The notes beneath the pieces are model-generated. The model was not told the origin of the DNA. It was given only the letters and a program-made list of their open reading frames with translations, and searched no databases. A stretch of 64,000 nt of DNA from Micromonospora lupini (GTDB taxonomy: Bacteria; Actinomycetota; Actinomycetes; Mycobacteriales; Micromonosporaceae): positions 1,116,001 to 1,180,000 of the forward strand of contig NZ_JAPENL010000003.1 in assembly GCF_026342015.1 (NCBI RefSeq), written 5' to 3'. This document shows positions 24,600 through 32,681 of this stretch, one piece after another. Numbering within the stretch: position 1 is the stretch's first letter; every line of letters starts with the position of its first letter. A program made the translations under genes and the position numbers.

Positions 24600-26096
24600 T
24601 CACCCCACCACCGGCACGAAGATCGCCAACAGCAGGTACGCGGTCGGCACCGCGAACAGGATCGAGTCCAGCCGGTCCATCAGGCCACCGTGCCCGGGCA
24701 GCAGGTTGCTCATGTCCTTGACCCCGAGGTCCCGCTTGATCATCGATTCGGCGAGATCGCCGAGGACCGCCGCGCAGGAGACCGCCACCCCGAAGACGGC
24801 ACCCCACCAGGGAGCCACCTCGAACATCAGCCACAGCAGCAGGGCACTGCCCAGCGCCGCCGCGGTGACCGAGCCGGCGAAACCCTCCCAGGACTTCTTC
24901 GGGCTGATCGACGGTGCCATCGGGTGGCGGCCGAAGGAGACGCCTGCCGCATACCCGCCGGTGTCGGAGAGGACCACCGCGATCAGCGTGGCCAGGATGC
25001 GCAACCGGCCGTCGTCGGGGGCCGCCGCCAGCAACGCCGCGAAACCGCCGAGGAACGGCACGTAGACCGCGATCAGGGTGGCCGCGGTGAGATCCCGCTG
25101 GAAGCCGGCCGGGCCGTCGCCCAACCGCCAGATCATCGTGCCCAGGACGGTGACCAGCAGGCCCAGGCTGAGGGCGTCCGGGCCAGCGAACCACGCCAGC
25201 CCGATGGTCAGCACGCCACCGGCGAGCAGCGGCACCAGCGGCGGGTGGGCGCCGCTGCGGCGGACCGCCCGGGCCATCTCCCAGATGCCTACCGCGATGG
25301 CGGCGGCGATCACCGGCAGGAACGCAAGCGGGTAGAAGACCAGCGGAACCACGATCAGCGCGCCGAGGCCGAGCCCGACCCCGATCGCCGCCGGCAGGTT
25401 CCGGCCGGCCCGCCCGGTGCCCACCTGCTGGGTCGCCGGCCGGTCGAGGCTGGCCCGTCGCCGGCCCCTCGGCCGCCGTCCGGTCGGCGGCTCCGGCTCG
25501 GTCACCGGGTCATCGTCCGGCAGGATCTCGGCGCCGATGGGCGCGAGCTGCGCGGTCGGGTAACCGGCATCGTCGTCGAAGCGCGGCGGAACGTCACGGT
25601 CGTCGAAACGCGACGGCGCGTCACGGTCGTCGTAGCGCGGCGGAACGTCGCGGTCGTCGAAACGCGATGGCGCGTCACGGTCGTCGAAACGCGGCGGCGC
25701 GTCGCGGTCGTCGTAACGCTGGGCAGCGCCGGGGTCGGCGTAGTGCGCCGGGGCGTCGCCCGCTGGCGGGCGGTCGCCGTAGCGGCCGGGGCCACCACGG
25801 TCGTCGTACCGGTCGGGCTGGTTCCGATCGTCGTCGTAGCGGTCCCGGTCGGTGAAACGGTCGCGCCGGTCCCGGTCGTCCGGACGAACCGCCCGGCCAC
25901 GCTCGTCGTACGGGTCTGCCGGGTACGGCTCCGCGTACGGGCGGGTGCGTGGCTCGGCGTACAACTCGGGCCCGACGGCCGGACGGCGGCTCCACTGGCC
26001 CGCCTCAAGCTCCTGCTCGGGCCAGGGCAGGGCGACCGGGCGCTCCGGCCGGTCCCAGCCGCGCGGTTCGTCGGTGTAGGGGTCGGGGTGGGACAT
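24600..26096 (-). CDS. cdsA: Phosphatidate cytidylyltransferase with long disordered N-terminus
   Basis: 498 residues from the ATG at 26096. The C-terminal about 280 residues are a complete CdsA: several membrane helices and the signature SPKKSWEGFAGSVTAA...LGDLAESMIKRDLGVKDMSNLLPGHGGLMDRLDS. It makes CDP-diacylglycerol for phospholipid synthesis. The N-terminal about 200 residues are charged, Pro/Arg/Asp-rich and disordered, with repeats of the type DDRDxPxRF, and are absent from most CdsA proteins. The gene is followed by rlmN and preceded by a structured leader. Confidence 0.94.
   Translation of the reverse strand: MSHPDPYTDEPRGWDRPERPVALPWPEQELEAGQWSRRPAVGPELYAEPRTRPYAEPYPADPYDERGRAVRPDDRDRRDRFTDRDRYDDDRNQPDRYDDRGGPGRYGDRPPAGDAPAHYADPGAAQRYDDRDAPPRFDDRDAPSRFDDRDVPPRYDDRDAPSRFDDRDVPPRFDDDAGYPTAQLAPIGAEILPDDDPVTEPEPPTGRRPRGRRRASLDRPATQQVGTGRAGRNLPAAIGVGLGLGALIVVPLVFYPLAFLPVIAAAIAVGIWEMARAVRRSGAHPPLVPLLAGGVLTIGLAWFAGPDALSLGLLVTVLGTMIWRLGDGPAGFQRDLTAATLIAVYVPFLGGFAALLAAAPDDGRLRILATLIAVVLSDTGGYAAGVSFGRHPMAPSISPKKSWEGFAGSVTAAALGSALLLWLMFEVAPWWGAVFGVAVSCAAVLGDLAESMIKRDLGVKDMSNLLPGHGGLMDRLDSILFAVPTAYLLLAIFVPVVG
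25572..25720. repeat. 27-bp repeat in cdsA 5' coding region
   Basis: About five imperfect 27-bp units (core CGGTCGTCGAAACGCG) encode the DDRDxPxRF 9-mers of the CdsA N-terminal extension. Confidence 0.8.
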
Positions 26097-26185
26097 CACG
26101 CACCGCGACGCGGCACGAGTACCACCACATGACGCAAGACCACAAGCATCCCCTACACGCGCGACTGTGTTCCTCCGGCTCGACC

Positions 26186-26300
26186 GCCCCGACGGTCGGT
26201 CGATTCCCGGTGCGCACCGCCCGGTGGCCGGGAATCCTGCCGAGCCTACTGCACCCGCCGCCGGGGCGAGGCGGACGATGGCGCCCCTGACCGTCGGGGC
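26186..26300. promoter_or_regulatory. Nested inverted repeats and promoter in cdsA leader region
   Basis: An outer perfect 12-bp inverted repeat (GCCCCGACGGTC at 26186-26197, its complement at 26289-26300) encloses an inner perfect 9-bp one (GATTCCCGG 26202-26210 with 26228-26236) with CACCG/CGGTG in its loop. A minus-strand TAGGCT at 26248-26243 places a transcript start at about 26236, so the cdsA mRNA would begin with the inner hairpin and carry about 140 nt of leader. The rest of the 340-bp gap holds no gene that I can support. Confidence 0.5.
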
Positions 26301-26436
26301 CCCGGCGGCGCACCGACGCCTATCCGACCGTGCATCCGGGCGAACAGGGGATGACCCGCGCTGCCCATCGATGGTCGGCTGTCGGTGTGCCGGCGTCCGC
26401 CGGCGGTTTCCGCACCACAGCGGGGAAGGAGCGTTC

Positions 26437-26880
26437 GTGCGCAGAATCAGCCTGGCGATGTTGACGATTGTCGCCCTCGTCCTGACGGCGGCCACACCGG
26501 CCACCGCGGCGACGCGGCACGCCAGCATCAGGATCGACCACCGCACCAGCGAGATCTACCTGTACGACGGAAGCCCCGACGGGACCGGGCCGGCGTACCC
26601 GGCCGCCATCGCCCGGGGGGAGGTGCGCAACTGCCCGACCGGCGTGTACTTCCTGTCGGCGTCGCTTATCCAGGACGGCCTGCCGACCTACTGGGCCACC
26701 GGCGGCCTCGGCGCCGGCGAGATCGTCTGCGACGGCGGCACCGCCAGCATCTCGATGGGCTTCTACCGGGGTGGCCCGGTGCTGCACCCGGGTCGGGCCA
26801 CCGTGCGCTTCGAGCTGCACGACGCGTACGTCGGAACGACCCTGACCGAGACGACCCGTACCGTCCGGATCCCCCGCTGA
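26437..26880 (+). CDS. Small secreted protein of unknown function
   Basis: 147 residues from the GTG at 26437, which follows GGGAAGGAG. A typical signal peptide (RRISLAMLTIVALVLTAATPATAATRH) is predicted to be cleaved after ATA or TAA. The mature about 120 residues are a beta-rich domain with two Cys (VRNCPTGVYF, EIVCDGG) that may form a disulfide, and Tyr/Gly-rich strands. I do not recognise a family. It is divergent from cdsA and converges on frr. Confidence 0.78.
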   Translation: MRRISLAMLTIVALVLTAATPATAATRHASIRIDHRTSEIYLYDGSPDGTGPAYPAAIARGEVRNCPTGVYFLSASLIQDGLPTYWATGGLGAGEIVCDGGTASISMGFYRGGPVLHPGRATVRFELHDAYVGTTLTETTRTVRIPR

Positions 26881-26894
26881 CGCTCGAACGGCAC

Positions 26895-26960
26895 GAGGCC
26901 CGTCCCCGGATCGGGGGCGGGCCTCACGTCGGCTGCTGCGCACCCGGCGAACGCCGGGTG
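26895..26960. terminator. Two consecutive terminator hairpins
   Basis: First stem GAGGCCCGTCCCC (26895-26907) with 26913-26925, 12 of 13 paired, 5-nt loop. Second stem CACCCGGCG-AA-CGCCGGGTG (26941-26960), perfect 9 bp with a 2-nt loop. They lie between the converging secreted-protein gene and frr. Confidence 0.78.
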
Positions 26961-26965
26961 CGGCC

Positions 26966-27523
26966 TCAGACCTCCAACAGCTCGGTCTCCTTGTGCTTGA
27001 CCAGGTCGTCGATGCTGGCGACGTAGCGCTGCGTCAGGTCGTCCAGCTCCTTCTCGGCGCGGCGGCCGTCGTCCTCGCCGGCCTCGCCGTCCTTGACGAT
27101 CCGGTCCAGCTCCTCCTTGCCACGGCGGCGGACGTTGCGGATGGCCACCTTGGCCTCCTCGCCCTTGTTCCTGGCCACCTTGATCATGTCGCGGCGGCGC
27201 TCCTCGGTCATCTGCGGGAGCAGGATGCGCAGCTGGTTGCCCTCGTTGTTCGGGTTCACCCCGAGGTCCGAGTCGCGGATCGCCTTCTCCATCGCGTTGA
27301 TCTGCGAGTTGTCGTACGGCTTGATGACGGCCATCCGCGGCTCGGGCACCGCGATCGACGCCATCTGGGTCAGCGGCGTGGGCGTGCCGTAGTAGTCGAT
27401 GATGACCTTGGAGAACATGGCGGCGTTGGCGCGACCGGTACGGATGGCGCCGAACTCCTCCTTGGCGTGCTCAACCGCACGCTCCATCTTCTCCTCGGCC
27501 TCGAGGAGGGTGTCGTCGATCAC
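26966..27523 (-). CDS. frr: Ribosome recycling factor
   Basis: 185 residues, full-length RRF, which splits post-termination ribosomes with EF-G. Family motifs: FGAIRTGRANAAMFSKVIIDYYGTPTPL (about 25-52), MAVIKPYD and IRDSDLGVNPNNEGNQLRILLPQMTEERRRDM. The GTG at 27523 has GAGGAG upstream. It is downstream of pyrH in the conserved rpsB-tsf-pyrH-frr order. Confidence 0.97.
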   Translation of the reverse strand: MIDDTLLEAEEKMERAVEHAKEEFGAIRTGRANAAMFSKVIIDYYGTPTPLTQMASIAVPEPRMAVIKPYDNSQINAMEKAIRDSDLGVNPNNEGNQLRILLPQMTEERRRDMIKVARNKGEEAKVAIRNVRRRGKEELDRIVKDGEAGEDDGRRAEKELDDLTQRYVASIDDLVKHKETELLEV

Positions 27524-27610
27524 CGGTCTCCTCGCCTCCTTCTGTGCTCGTCGTGGGCTCTGCTGAAAGTCGTCAGGACCGCCGCGGCCGTCGCCCGGGG
27601 CGGGGCGGGC

Positions 27611-28378
27611 TCAGGCGGTGATCAGGGTGCCGATCTTGTCGCCACCCACCGCGCGGATGATGGTGTCGTCACCCTGCGCGCCGAAGACCAACATCGGCAG
27701 GCCGTTCTCCATGCAGAGGCTGAACGCTGCGGCGTCGGCCACCCGCAGGTTGCGGCGCAGCACCTCGGAGAAGGTGATCGAGTCGAGCTTGCTGGCGGTG
27801 GGGTCGATCCGCGGATCGGCGGTGTAGACGCCGTCCACGCCGTTCTTGCTCATCAGCACCACGTCGGCCCGGATCTCCAGCGCCCGCTGGGCGGCCACGG
27901 TGTCGGTGGAGAAGTACGGCATGCCCGCGCCGGCGCCGAAGATGACCACACGGCCCTTCTCCAGGTGCCGGATCGCCCGCAGCGGGATGTACGGCTCGGC
28001 GACCTGGGCCATCGTGATGGCGCTCTGCACCCGGGTCTCGATGCCCTCCTTCTCCAGGAAGTCCTGCAGCGCGAGGCAGTTCATCACGGTGCCGAGCATG
28101 CCCATGTAGTCGGCGCGAGCGCGGTCCATCCCGCGCTTCTGCAGCTCCGCGCCACGGAAGAAGTTGCCCCCGCCGACCACCACGGAGACCTGCACGCCGC
28201 GGCGGACCACTGTGGCGATCTGCCGGGCGATGGCCTGCACGACGTCCGGATCGACGCCTATCGCGCCACCGCCGAACACCTCACCCGAGAGCTTCAGCAC
28301 CACCCGGCGGGCCCGCCCCGGCGGCGGCGCCGTCGGATCGTCCACCGCCAGCGTCCGGTCACTCACAACCTGCGTCAT
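27611..28378 (-). CDS. pyrH: Uridylate kinase
   Basis: 255 residues, amino-acid-kinase fold UMP kinase, producing UDP for nucleic acid and cell-wall precursors. After a polar N-terminal 25 residues comes RRVVLKLSGEVFGG, the phosphate loop, then VVVGGGNFFRGAELQ, MGMLGTVMNCLALQDFLE and GAGAGMPYFSTDTVAAQRALEI. The ATG is at 28378. It is separated from tsf by a strong hairpin, suggesting partial termination in the operon. Confidence 0.97.
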   Translation of the reverse strand: MTQVVSDRTLAVDDPTAPPPGRARRVVLKLSGEVFGGGAIGVDPDVVQAIARQIATVVRRGVQVSVVVGGGNFFRGAELQKRGMDRARADYMGMLGTVMNCLALQDFLEKEGIETRVQSAITMAQVAEPYIPLRAIRHLEKGRVVIFGAGAGMPYFSTDTVAAQRALEIRADVVLMSKNGVDGVYTADPRIDPTASKLDSITFSEVLRRNLRVADAAAFSLCMENGLPMLVFGAQGDDTIIRAVGGDKIGTLITA

Positions 28379-28450
28379 CCGCCCCGCCTTCCCCCACGCG
28401 CACGCCCCGCGCGACGCGTTACCGCGAACCTGCCGCTGCCGACCCTATGT

Positions 28451-28498
28451 GACGAGGAGGCCGCGGTGCCTGTCACGTACACCGGCGGCCTCCTCGTC
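28451..28498. terminator. Hairpin between tsf and pyrH
   Basis: Perfect 14-bp stem GACGAGGAGGCCGC (28451-28464) with 28485-28498, 20-nt loop. It is the only strong structure in the 160-bp tsf-pyrH gap. Confidence 0.7.
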
Positions 28499-28538
28499 GA
28501 CGTCTCCTGCCCACGGGCGCGCGGCGCCCGGTGGCGGC

Positions 28539-29366
28539 TCAGGCCTGGCCGACCTCGAACCGCACGAAGCGGGTGACCTCGATGCCGGCCTCGGCCAGCA
28601 TCTGCTTCACAGTCTTCTTGTTGTCAGCCACGGACGCCTGCTCGACGAGGACGTAGTCCTTGAAGAAGGAGTTCACCCGACCGTCGACGATCTTCGGCAG
28701 GGCCGCCTCGGGCTTGTTCTCCTCGCGGGCGGTCTGCTCGGCGATGCGCCGCTCGGACTCGACGACCTCGGCCGGAACCTCGTCCCGGGTGAGGTACTTC
28801 GGCCGCATCGCGGCGATCTGCATGGCGACGCCACGGGCGTCGGCGTCGCCCGCCTCGTCGGACTTGCCGGTGTACGACACCAGCACGCCGACGGCAGGCG
28901 GCAGGTCCTGGGCCTTGCGGTGCAGGTAGACCGCTGTGGTGCCCTCGACCTTGGCGAACCGGTTGAGCACCAGCTTCTCGCCGATCTTGGCGGACTGCTC
29001 CTGGATCAGGTCCGCGACGACCTTGCCGTCGAGCTCGGAGGCGAGCAGCTCCTCGGCGCTGTTCACGCCGGAACGCTCGCCGTGCTCCACCAACTGCTGG
29101 GCCAGCGCGATGAACGACTCGGTCTTGGCGACGAAGTCGGTCTCGCAGTTGAGCTCGAGCAGCGCCTTGCCGGAGTGGGCGACCAGGCCGTTGGCGGCCG
29201 TACGGCCGGCCCGCTTGCCGACGTCCTTGGCGCCCTTGACGCGCAGGATCTCGATGGCCTTGTCGAAGTCGCCCTCGGCCTCGGTCAGCGCCTTCTTGCT
29301 GTCCATCATGCCGGCGCCGGTGAGGTCGCGGAGCTTCTTGACGTCCGCGGCGGTGATTTGGGACAT
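28539..29366 (-). CDS. tsf: Elongation factor Ts
   Basis: 275 residues, EF-Tu nucleotide exchange factor. N-terminal UBA-like domain ITAADVKKLRDLTGAGMMDSKKAL with the conserved TGAGMMD motif, then ELNCETDFVA (about 73-82) and the C-terminal core. The ATG at 29366 follows GAAGAGAGAG. It follows rpsB across a strong hairpin. Confidence 0.97.
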   Translation of the reverse strand: MSQITAADVKKLRDLTGAGMMDSKKALTEAEGDFDKAIEILRVKGAKDVGKRAGRTAANGLVAHSGKALLELNCETDFVAKTESFIALAQQLVEHGERSGVNSAEELLASELDGKVVADLIQEQSAKIGEKLVLNRFAKVEGTTAVYLHRKAQDLPPAVGVLVSYTGKSDEAGDADARGVAMQIAAMRPKYLTRDEVPAEVVESERRIAEQTAREENKPEAALPKIVDGRVNSFFKDYVLVEQASVADNKKTVKQMLAEAGIEVTRFVRFEVGQA

Positions 29367-29448
29367 GGCTCTCTCTTCGGTGTTGAGACGGCGTGTGGAT
29401 GGTCAGAGGTGCCGGTTACCCGGATCCGGGCGGATCGTGCCCGGCGTA

Positions 29449-29494
29449 CCGCCGCTGCCCGCCGTTCGCGAAAACGGACGGCGGGCAGCGGCGG
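29449..29494. terminator. 17-bp hairpin between rpsB and tsf
   Basis: Perfect 17-bp stem CCGCCGCTGCCCGCCGT (29449-29465) with 29478-29494 and a 12-nt A-rich loop. It is the strongest simple hairpin in the ribosomal cluster and likely lowers readthrough from rpsB into tsf. Confidence 0.8.
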
Positions 29495-29500
29495 TGCGGG

Positions 29501-30433
29501 TCACTCCGCGGTGGCGGCCGCCGGCTGCTCGGTGGCGGCCTGCGCCGGCTGCTCCGGGGTGGCGGGCTGCTCGGTGGCCGGCTGCTCGGTGGCGGGCTGC
29601 TCGGCGGCGGCAGCGGCCGGCTGCTCGGCCGGGGCGGCCGACTCGTCGGCCTTCTTCGGCTCCAGCAGCTCGCGCTCCCACTCGGTCAGCGGCTCGTCGC
29701 TCGCGACACCCTCGGGCTTCTCGTCGTTGCCCCGGCGACGGCCGGAACGCGCGATGAGACCGTCCGCGACGGCGGCCGCGACGACCTTGGTCAGCAGCTC
29801 GGCCGAGCGGATCGCGTCGTCGTTACCCGGGATCGGGAAGTCGACCTCGTCCGGGTCACAGTTGGTGTCGAGGACGGCGATCACCGGGATGCCCAGCTTG
29901 CGGGCCTCGTCGACGGCGATGTGCTCCTTCTTGGTGTCGACGATCCAGACCGCGGCCGGCAGCTTCTGCATGTCCCGCAGACCACCAAGCGTGCGGGTCA
30001 GCTTGATCTTCTCGCGGGAGAGCTGCAGGGTCTCCTTCTTGGTGTAACCGGCGGCGGTGCCGCTGAGGTCACCAAGACCCTCCAGCTCCTTCATCCGCTG
30101 GAGCCGCTTGTACACCGTCTGGAAGTTGGTCAGCATGCCACCGAGCCAGCGGTGGTTGACGTACGGCTGACCGACCCGGGTCGCCTGCTCGGCGATGGCC
30201 TCCTGGGCCTGCTTCTTGGTGCCGACGAAGAGGATGCTGCCACCCTCCGCGACGGTCCCACGCACGAACTCGTACGCCTTCTCGATGTAGTCGAGAGTCT
30301 GGCGCAGGTCGATGATGTAGATGCCGTTGCGCTCGGTCATGATGAAGCGCTTCATCTTCGGGTTCCAGCGCCGGGTCTGGTGCCCGAAGTGGACACCGCT
30401 CTCCAGCAGCTGACGCATGGTCACGACGGCCAT
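29501..30433 (-). CDS. rpsB: 30S ribosomal protein S2 with Ala/Pro/Glu-rich tail
   Basis: 310 residues from the ATG at 30433, with GAGGAG upstream. The S2 core is complete: MRQLLESGVHFGHQTRRWNPKM, LFVGTKKQAQEAI, QPYVNHRWLGGMLTNF and IPVIAVLDTNCDPD. Beyond about residue 250 a low-complexity tail with EQPATEQPATEQPATPEQPA repeats adds about 60 residues not needed for the ribosomal fold. It is the first gene of the rpsB-tsf-pyrH-frr set. Confidence 0.97.
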   Translation of the reverse strand: MAVVTMRQLLESGVHFGHQTRRWNPKMKRFIMTERNGIYIIDLRQTLDYIEKAYEFVRGTVAEGGSILFVGTKKQAQEAIAEQATRVGQPYVNHRWLGGMLTNFQTVYKRLQRMKELEGLGDLSGTAAGYTKKETLQLSREKIKLTRTLGGLRDMQKLPAAVWIVDTKKEHIAVDEARKLGIPVIAVLDTNCDPDEVDFPIPGNDDAIRSAELLTKVVAAAVADGLIARSGRRRGNDEKPEGVASDEPLTEWERELLEPKKADESAAPAEQPAAAAAEQPATEQPATEQPATPEQPAQAATEQPAAATAE

Positions 30434-30466
30434 GGGTGGGGTACTCCTCAAGATCCCTGGTTGTCA

Positions 30467-30534
30467 CGCCCGGCCGGTGGCCGGGCGTCCTGGCGCCTGG
30501 TCGCCGGCCCATGGTGGGCCCGATCAAGATCGGG
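30467..30534 (-). promoter_or_regulatory. Structured rpsB leader (two hairpins)
   Basis: Upstream of rpsB on the minus strand are CGCCCGGCC-GGT-GGCCGGGCG (30467-30487, perfect 9-bp stem) and CCCGATC-AA-GATCGGG (30519-30534, perfect 7-bp stem). S2 represses its own leader in several bacteria, so a leader with hairpins here is a reasonable candidate for autoregulation. The match to any known rpsB leader motif was not tested. Confidence 0.4.
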
Positions 30535-30670
30535 ACCAGGGAGGCCGTCGCTCCACGACGATTCGTGAAGAGGGCGCGCGAGGTCGACCGCGCGAGGCGG
30601 TCGCCAGTTGGCCAGTGTACGCCCCTTCCCCGCCCCCCGACCTCCGGGTACGCGCGGGCGGGGTGGCGAC

Positions 30671-30784
30671 GCGGGGATCAGCCGACCGGGTCGGCTGCGC
30701 TGGGTCTGCCGCGCGGGGATCAGCCGGCGGGTCGGCTGCGCGGGGATCAGCCGGCGGGTCGGCTGCGCGGGGATCAGCCGGCGG
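30671..30784. repeat. 27-bp tandem repeat with hairpin in each unit
   Basis: Units GCGCGGGGATCAGCC... start at 30711 and 30738, with a partial one at 30765 and a degenerate one from 30671. Each has the 6-bp stem CAGCCG/CGGCTG. The last unit contains the stop codon of the gene at 30774. The 340-bp gap from 30434 otherwise holds only the rpsB leader. Confidence 0.8.
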
Positions 30785-31943
30785 CGAGGGCGGCGGCGAC
30801 GAAGAGCACCAGGCCGACGGTCAGGTACGCCGTCGGAGGGCGCAGCCAGCCCCGTCCGCTGTCGGAGAGCGCCAGTCCGCCGGTTCTGAGCCCGTACAGC
30901 CCCGATGCGAAGATCGGCAGCCCGGCGACCAGGCAGATGCCCACCACGACGTTACCGGCGTCCAGCGGGTCGCCGGTGACGCCCGCCAGCAGCACCCGCA
31001 GCGCCGGGACCTCGAAGATCAACGCCAGCAGGGCGAAGAGCGCGGCCAGCGCCGGGCGGCGGGTCCGGTAGACACCGTCGGCCGCCTGGGGGTACGCCGG
31101 CGGCTCGCCGACGGACAGGTCGGGACGGGGGCCGATCCCCGGCATCGGACCGGTCGGCATCTCCAGCGGGTGCGGCTGGTCCCCGCCACCCCGGGTCGGC
31201 TCGATGATCGGGTAGCCGGCGAGCGGGGCGGGCCGGGTCGGGTCGGCGAGCACCCCGGCCGCCGGCCCGGCGTCTGCGGTGGCCGCTGGCGGGGTGTCCC
31301 GGAGGGCCGCTGGCCCGGCGTCTCGGGCCGTTCCCGGCGTGGCCGTGCTCAGCGACTCTCGGGCGGCTCGGCGGCCGGGCAGCTCACCGGAGATCTCCGA
31401 AGGGTCCCGATCCGCCCTGCGCGAGCGGGTCGCCCGGTAACCGTCCCCTTCCGCACGCGCGTCACCCAGCGGGTCTACCGCGCCGAAGCGTCCCGAGTCG
31501 GGCTCGCTGCCGCCGAACCTCCCCACTGGGGCCTCGACGGCGCCGAACCGCCCGGAGTCCGGCTCGGGCCGGCCCACGTCCAGCGCGCTCAAACGGCCCG
31601 GGTCCGGCTCGGGCCGGCCCACGTCCAGCGCGCTGAGACGGCCCGAGTCCGGCTCGGGCGCACTGCCGAAGCGGCCCGCGTCGATCGCGCCGAAGCGGCC
31701 CGAGCCTGGCTCCGGCGTACCGCCGAATCGCCCCGGATCCGGCTCCCGGCGTCGGCCGACGCCGGTGTCCTCGACGGATCGGCCGTCGTCGCTCCCGCGC
31801 TGCTCGGGGATCTCGCCGTCCCGGTATCGCGGCTCACCCGCACCGCGCCACTCGGAATCGCCGTAACCGCGAGCCCGCTCGTCGGGGTACCAGCGCGACT
31901 CCTGATCTTCCGGAAAGCTCCGTCGTCCGTCCACGTCAGGCAC
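30774..31943 (-). CDS. Membrane protein with long disordered repeat-rich N-terminus
   Basis: About 389 residues from the GTG at 31943; the start is uncertain, as a longer frame runs upstream to 32096. The first about 280 residues are Pro/Gly/Asp/Arg-rich with recurring EPDSGRFGAVD and PGRLSALDVGRPEPD units. The C-terminal about 115 residues contain four hydrophobic helices (ALAALFALLALIFEVPALRVLL, NVVVGICLVAGLPIFASGLYGL and LTVGLVLFVAAALAAG among them). I do not recognise a family with confidence. Its layout resembles other actinobacterial membrane proteins with disordered cytoplasmic tails. Confidence 0.6.
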   Translation of the reverse strand: MPDVDGRRSFPEDQESRWYPDERARGYGDSEWRGAGEPRYRDGEIPEQRGSDDGRSVEDTGVGRRREPDPGRFGGTPEPGSGRFGAIDAGRFGSAPEPDSGRLSALDVGRPEPDPGRLSALDVGRPEPDSGRFGAVEAPVGRFGGSEPDSGRFGAVDPLGDARAEGDGYRATRSRRADRDPSEISGELPGRRAARESLSTATPGTARDAGPAALRDTPPAATADAGPAAGVLADPTRPAPLAGYPIIEPTRGGGDQPHPLEMPTGPMPGIGPRPDLSVGEPPAYPQAADGVYRTRRPALAALFALLALIFEVPALRVLLAGVTGDPLDAGNVVVGICLVAGLPIFASGLYGLRTGGLALSDSGRGWLRPPTAYLTVGLVLFVAAALAAG

Positions 31944-32052
31944 CGTATGCGACAGGCCACGCCCGCGCCATTTCAGCCTGCCCGGCCGCCCGCCGACCGC
32001 CCGGAAGCGTGGAGCACGAGTTGCGCTCGGATAGCGCTGCGGCGCGGCGGTC

Positions 32053-32118
32053 CCTTGATCAGGTGATGAAAAGTAGGTCCGCAGCGGTCCTGACACCTGT
32101 TTCTCATCACCTGATCAA
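32053..32118. repeat. GATC palindrome with second hairpin in its loop
   Basis: Outer arms CTTGATCAGGTGATGA (32053-32068) and the complement ending at 32118 pair perfectly over 16 bp. The loop carries a second near-perfect hairpin, AGGTCCGC-A-GCGGTCCT. It lies in the 348-bp gap between the divergent membrane-protein gene and yraN; the remainder of that gap shows no gene. Confidence 0.82.
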
Positions 32119-32291
32119 GACGGGCCCCATCTGGAGCGCGGCCAGCCCGTGCTGCCGGCCGCGGTCGGAGGCTCACGCGCACCTAGCACAGCGCGGGCTT
32201 GATCGTCCGGTTGTCCACAGGAGGCCCTTCGTCCACAGCCGGGCCGTCGCGGGGTCGCGACGCGCGCACCCGGACGGGCACCGTCGCGGCC

Positions 32292-32651
32292 ATGACGAAG
32301 CGGAACCAGGCGGTCGGAGCGTACGGCGAGCGGTGTGCCGCCCAGCACCTGAGCGAGGCGGGGCTACGCCCGATCGTCCGGAACTGGCGCTGCCCGCAGG
32401 GCGAGATCGACATCATCGCCTGGGACGGGCCGGTCCTCGCGTTCTGCGAGGTGAAGACGCGCCGGGGCGACGTGTTCGGCACACCGGCCGAGGCCGTCGT
32501 ACCGGCCAAGGCCCGTCGCCTGCGCGGGCTCGCCGCGCGCTGGCTCGCCGAGACCGGCACGAGCGCCGACGAGGTGCGGTTCGACGTGCTGTCGGTACGA
32601 CTGCCCGACGCCGGTCCCGCGCAGGTCGACCACCTGAAGGGCGCGTTCTGA
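32292..32651 (+). CDS. yraN: YraN (UPF0102) family endonuclease-fold protein
   Basis: 119 residues. AVGAYGERCAAQHLSEAGLRPIVRNWRC, then GEIDIIAWDGPVLAFCEVKTRRG, is the UPF0102 pattern with the PD-(D/E)XK-like GEIDII / FCEVK residues. The role is unclear but the gene is regularly linked to yifB and dprA, as here. The start is the ATG at 32292. It is the first of four plus-strand genes. Confidence 0.93.
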   Translation: MTKRNQAVGAYGERCAAQHLSEAGLRPIVRNWRCPQGEIDIIAWDGPVLAFCEVKTRRGDVFGTPAEAVVPAKARRLRGLAARWLAETGTSADEVRFDVLSVRLPDAGPAQVDHLKGAF

Positions 32652-32681
32652 GATGCGCCGCCGACGGATCGGTGACTCCCC

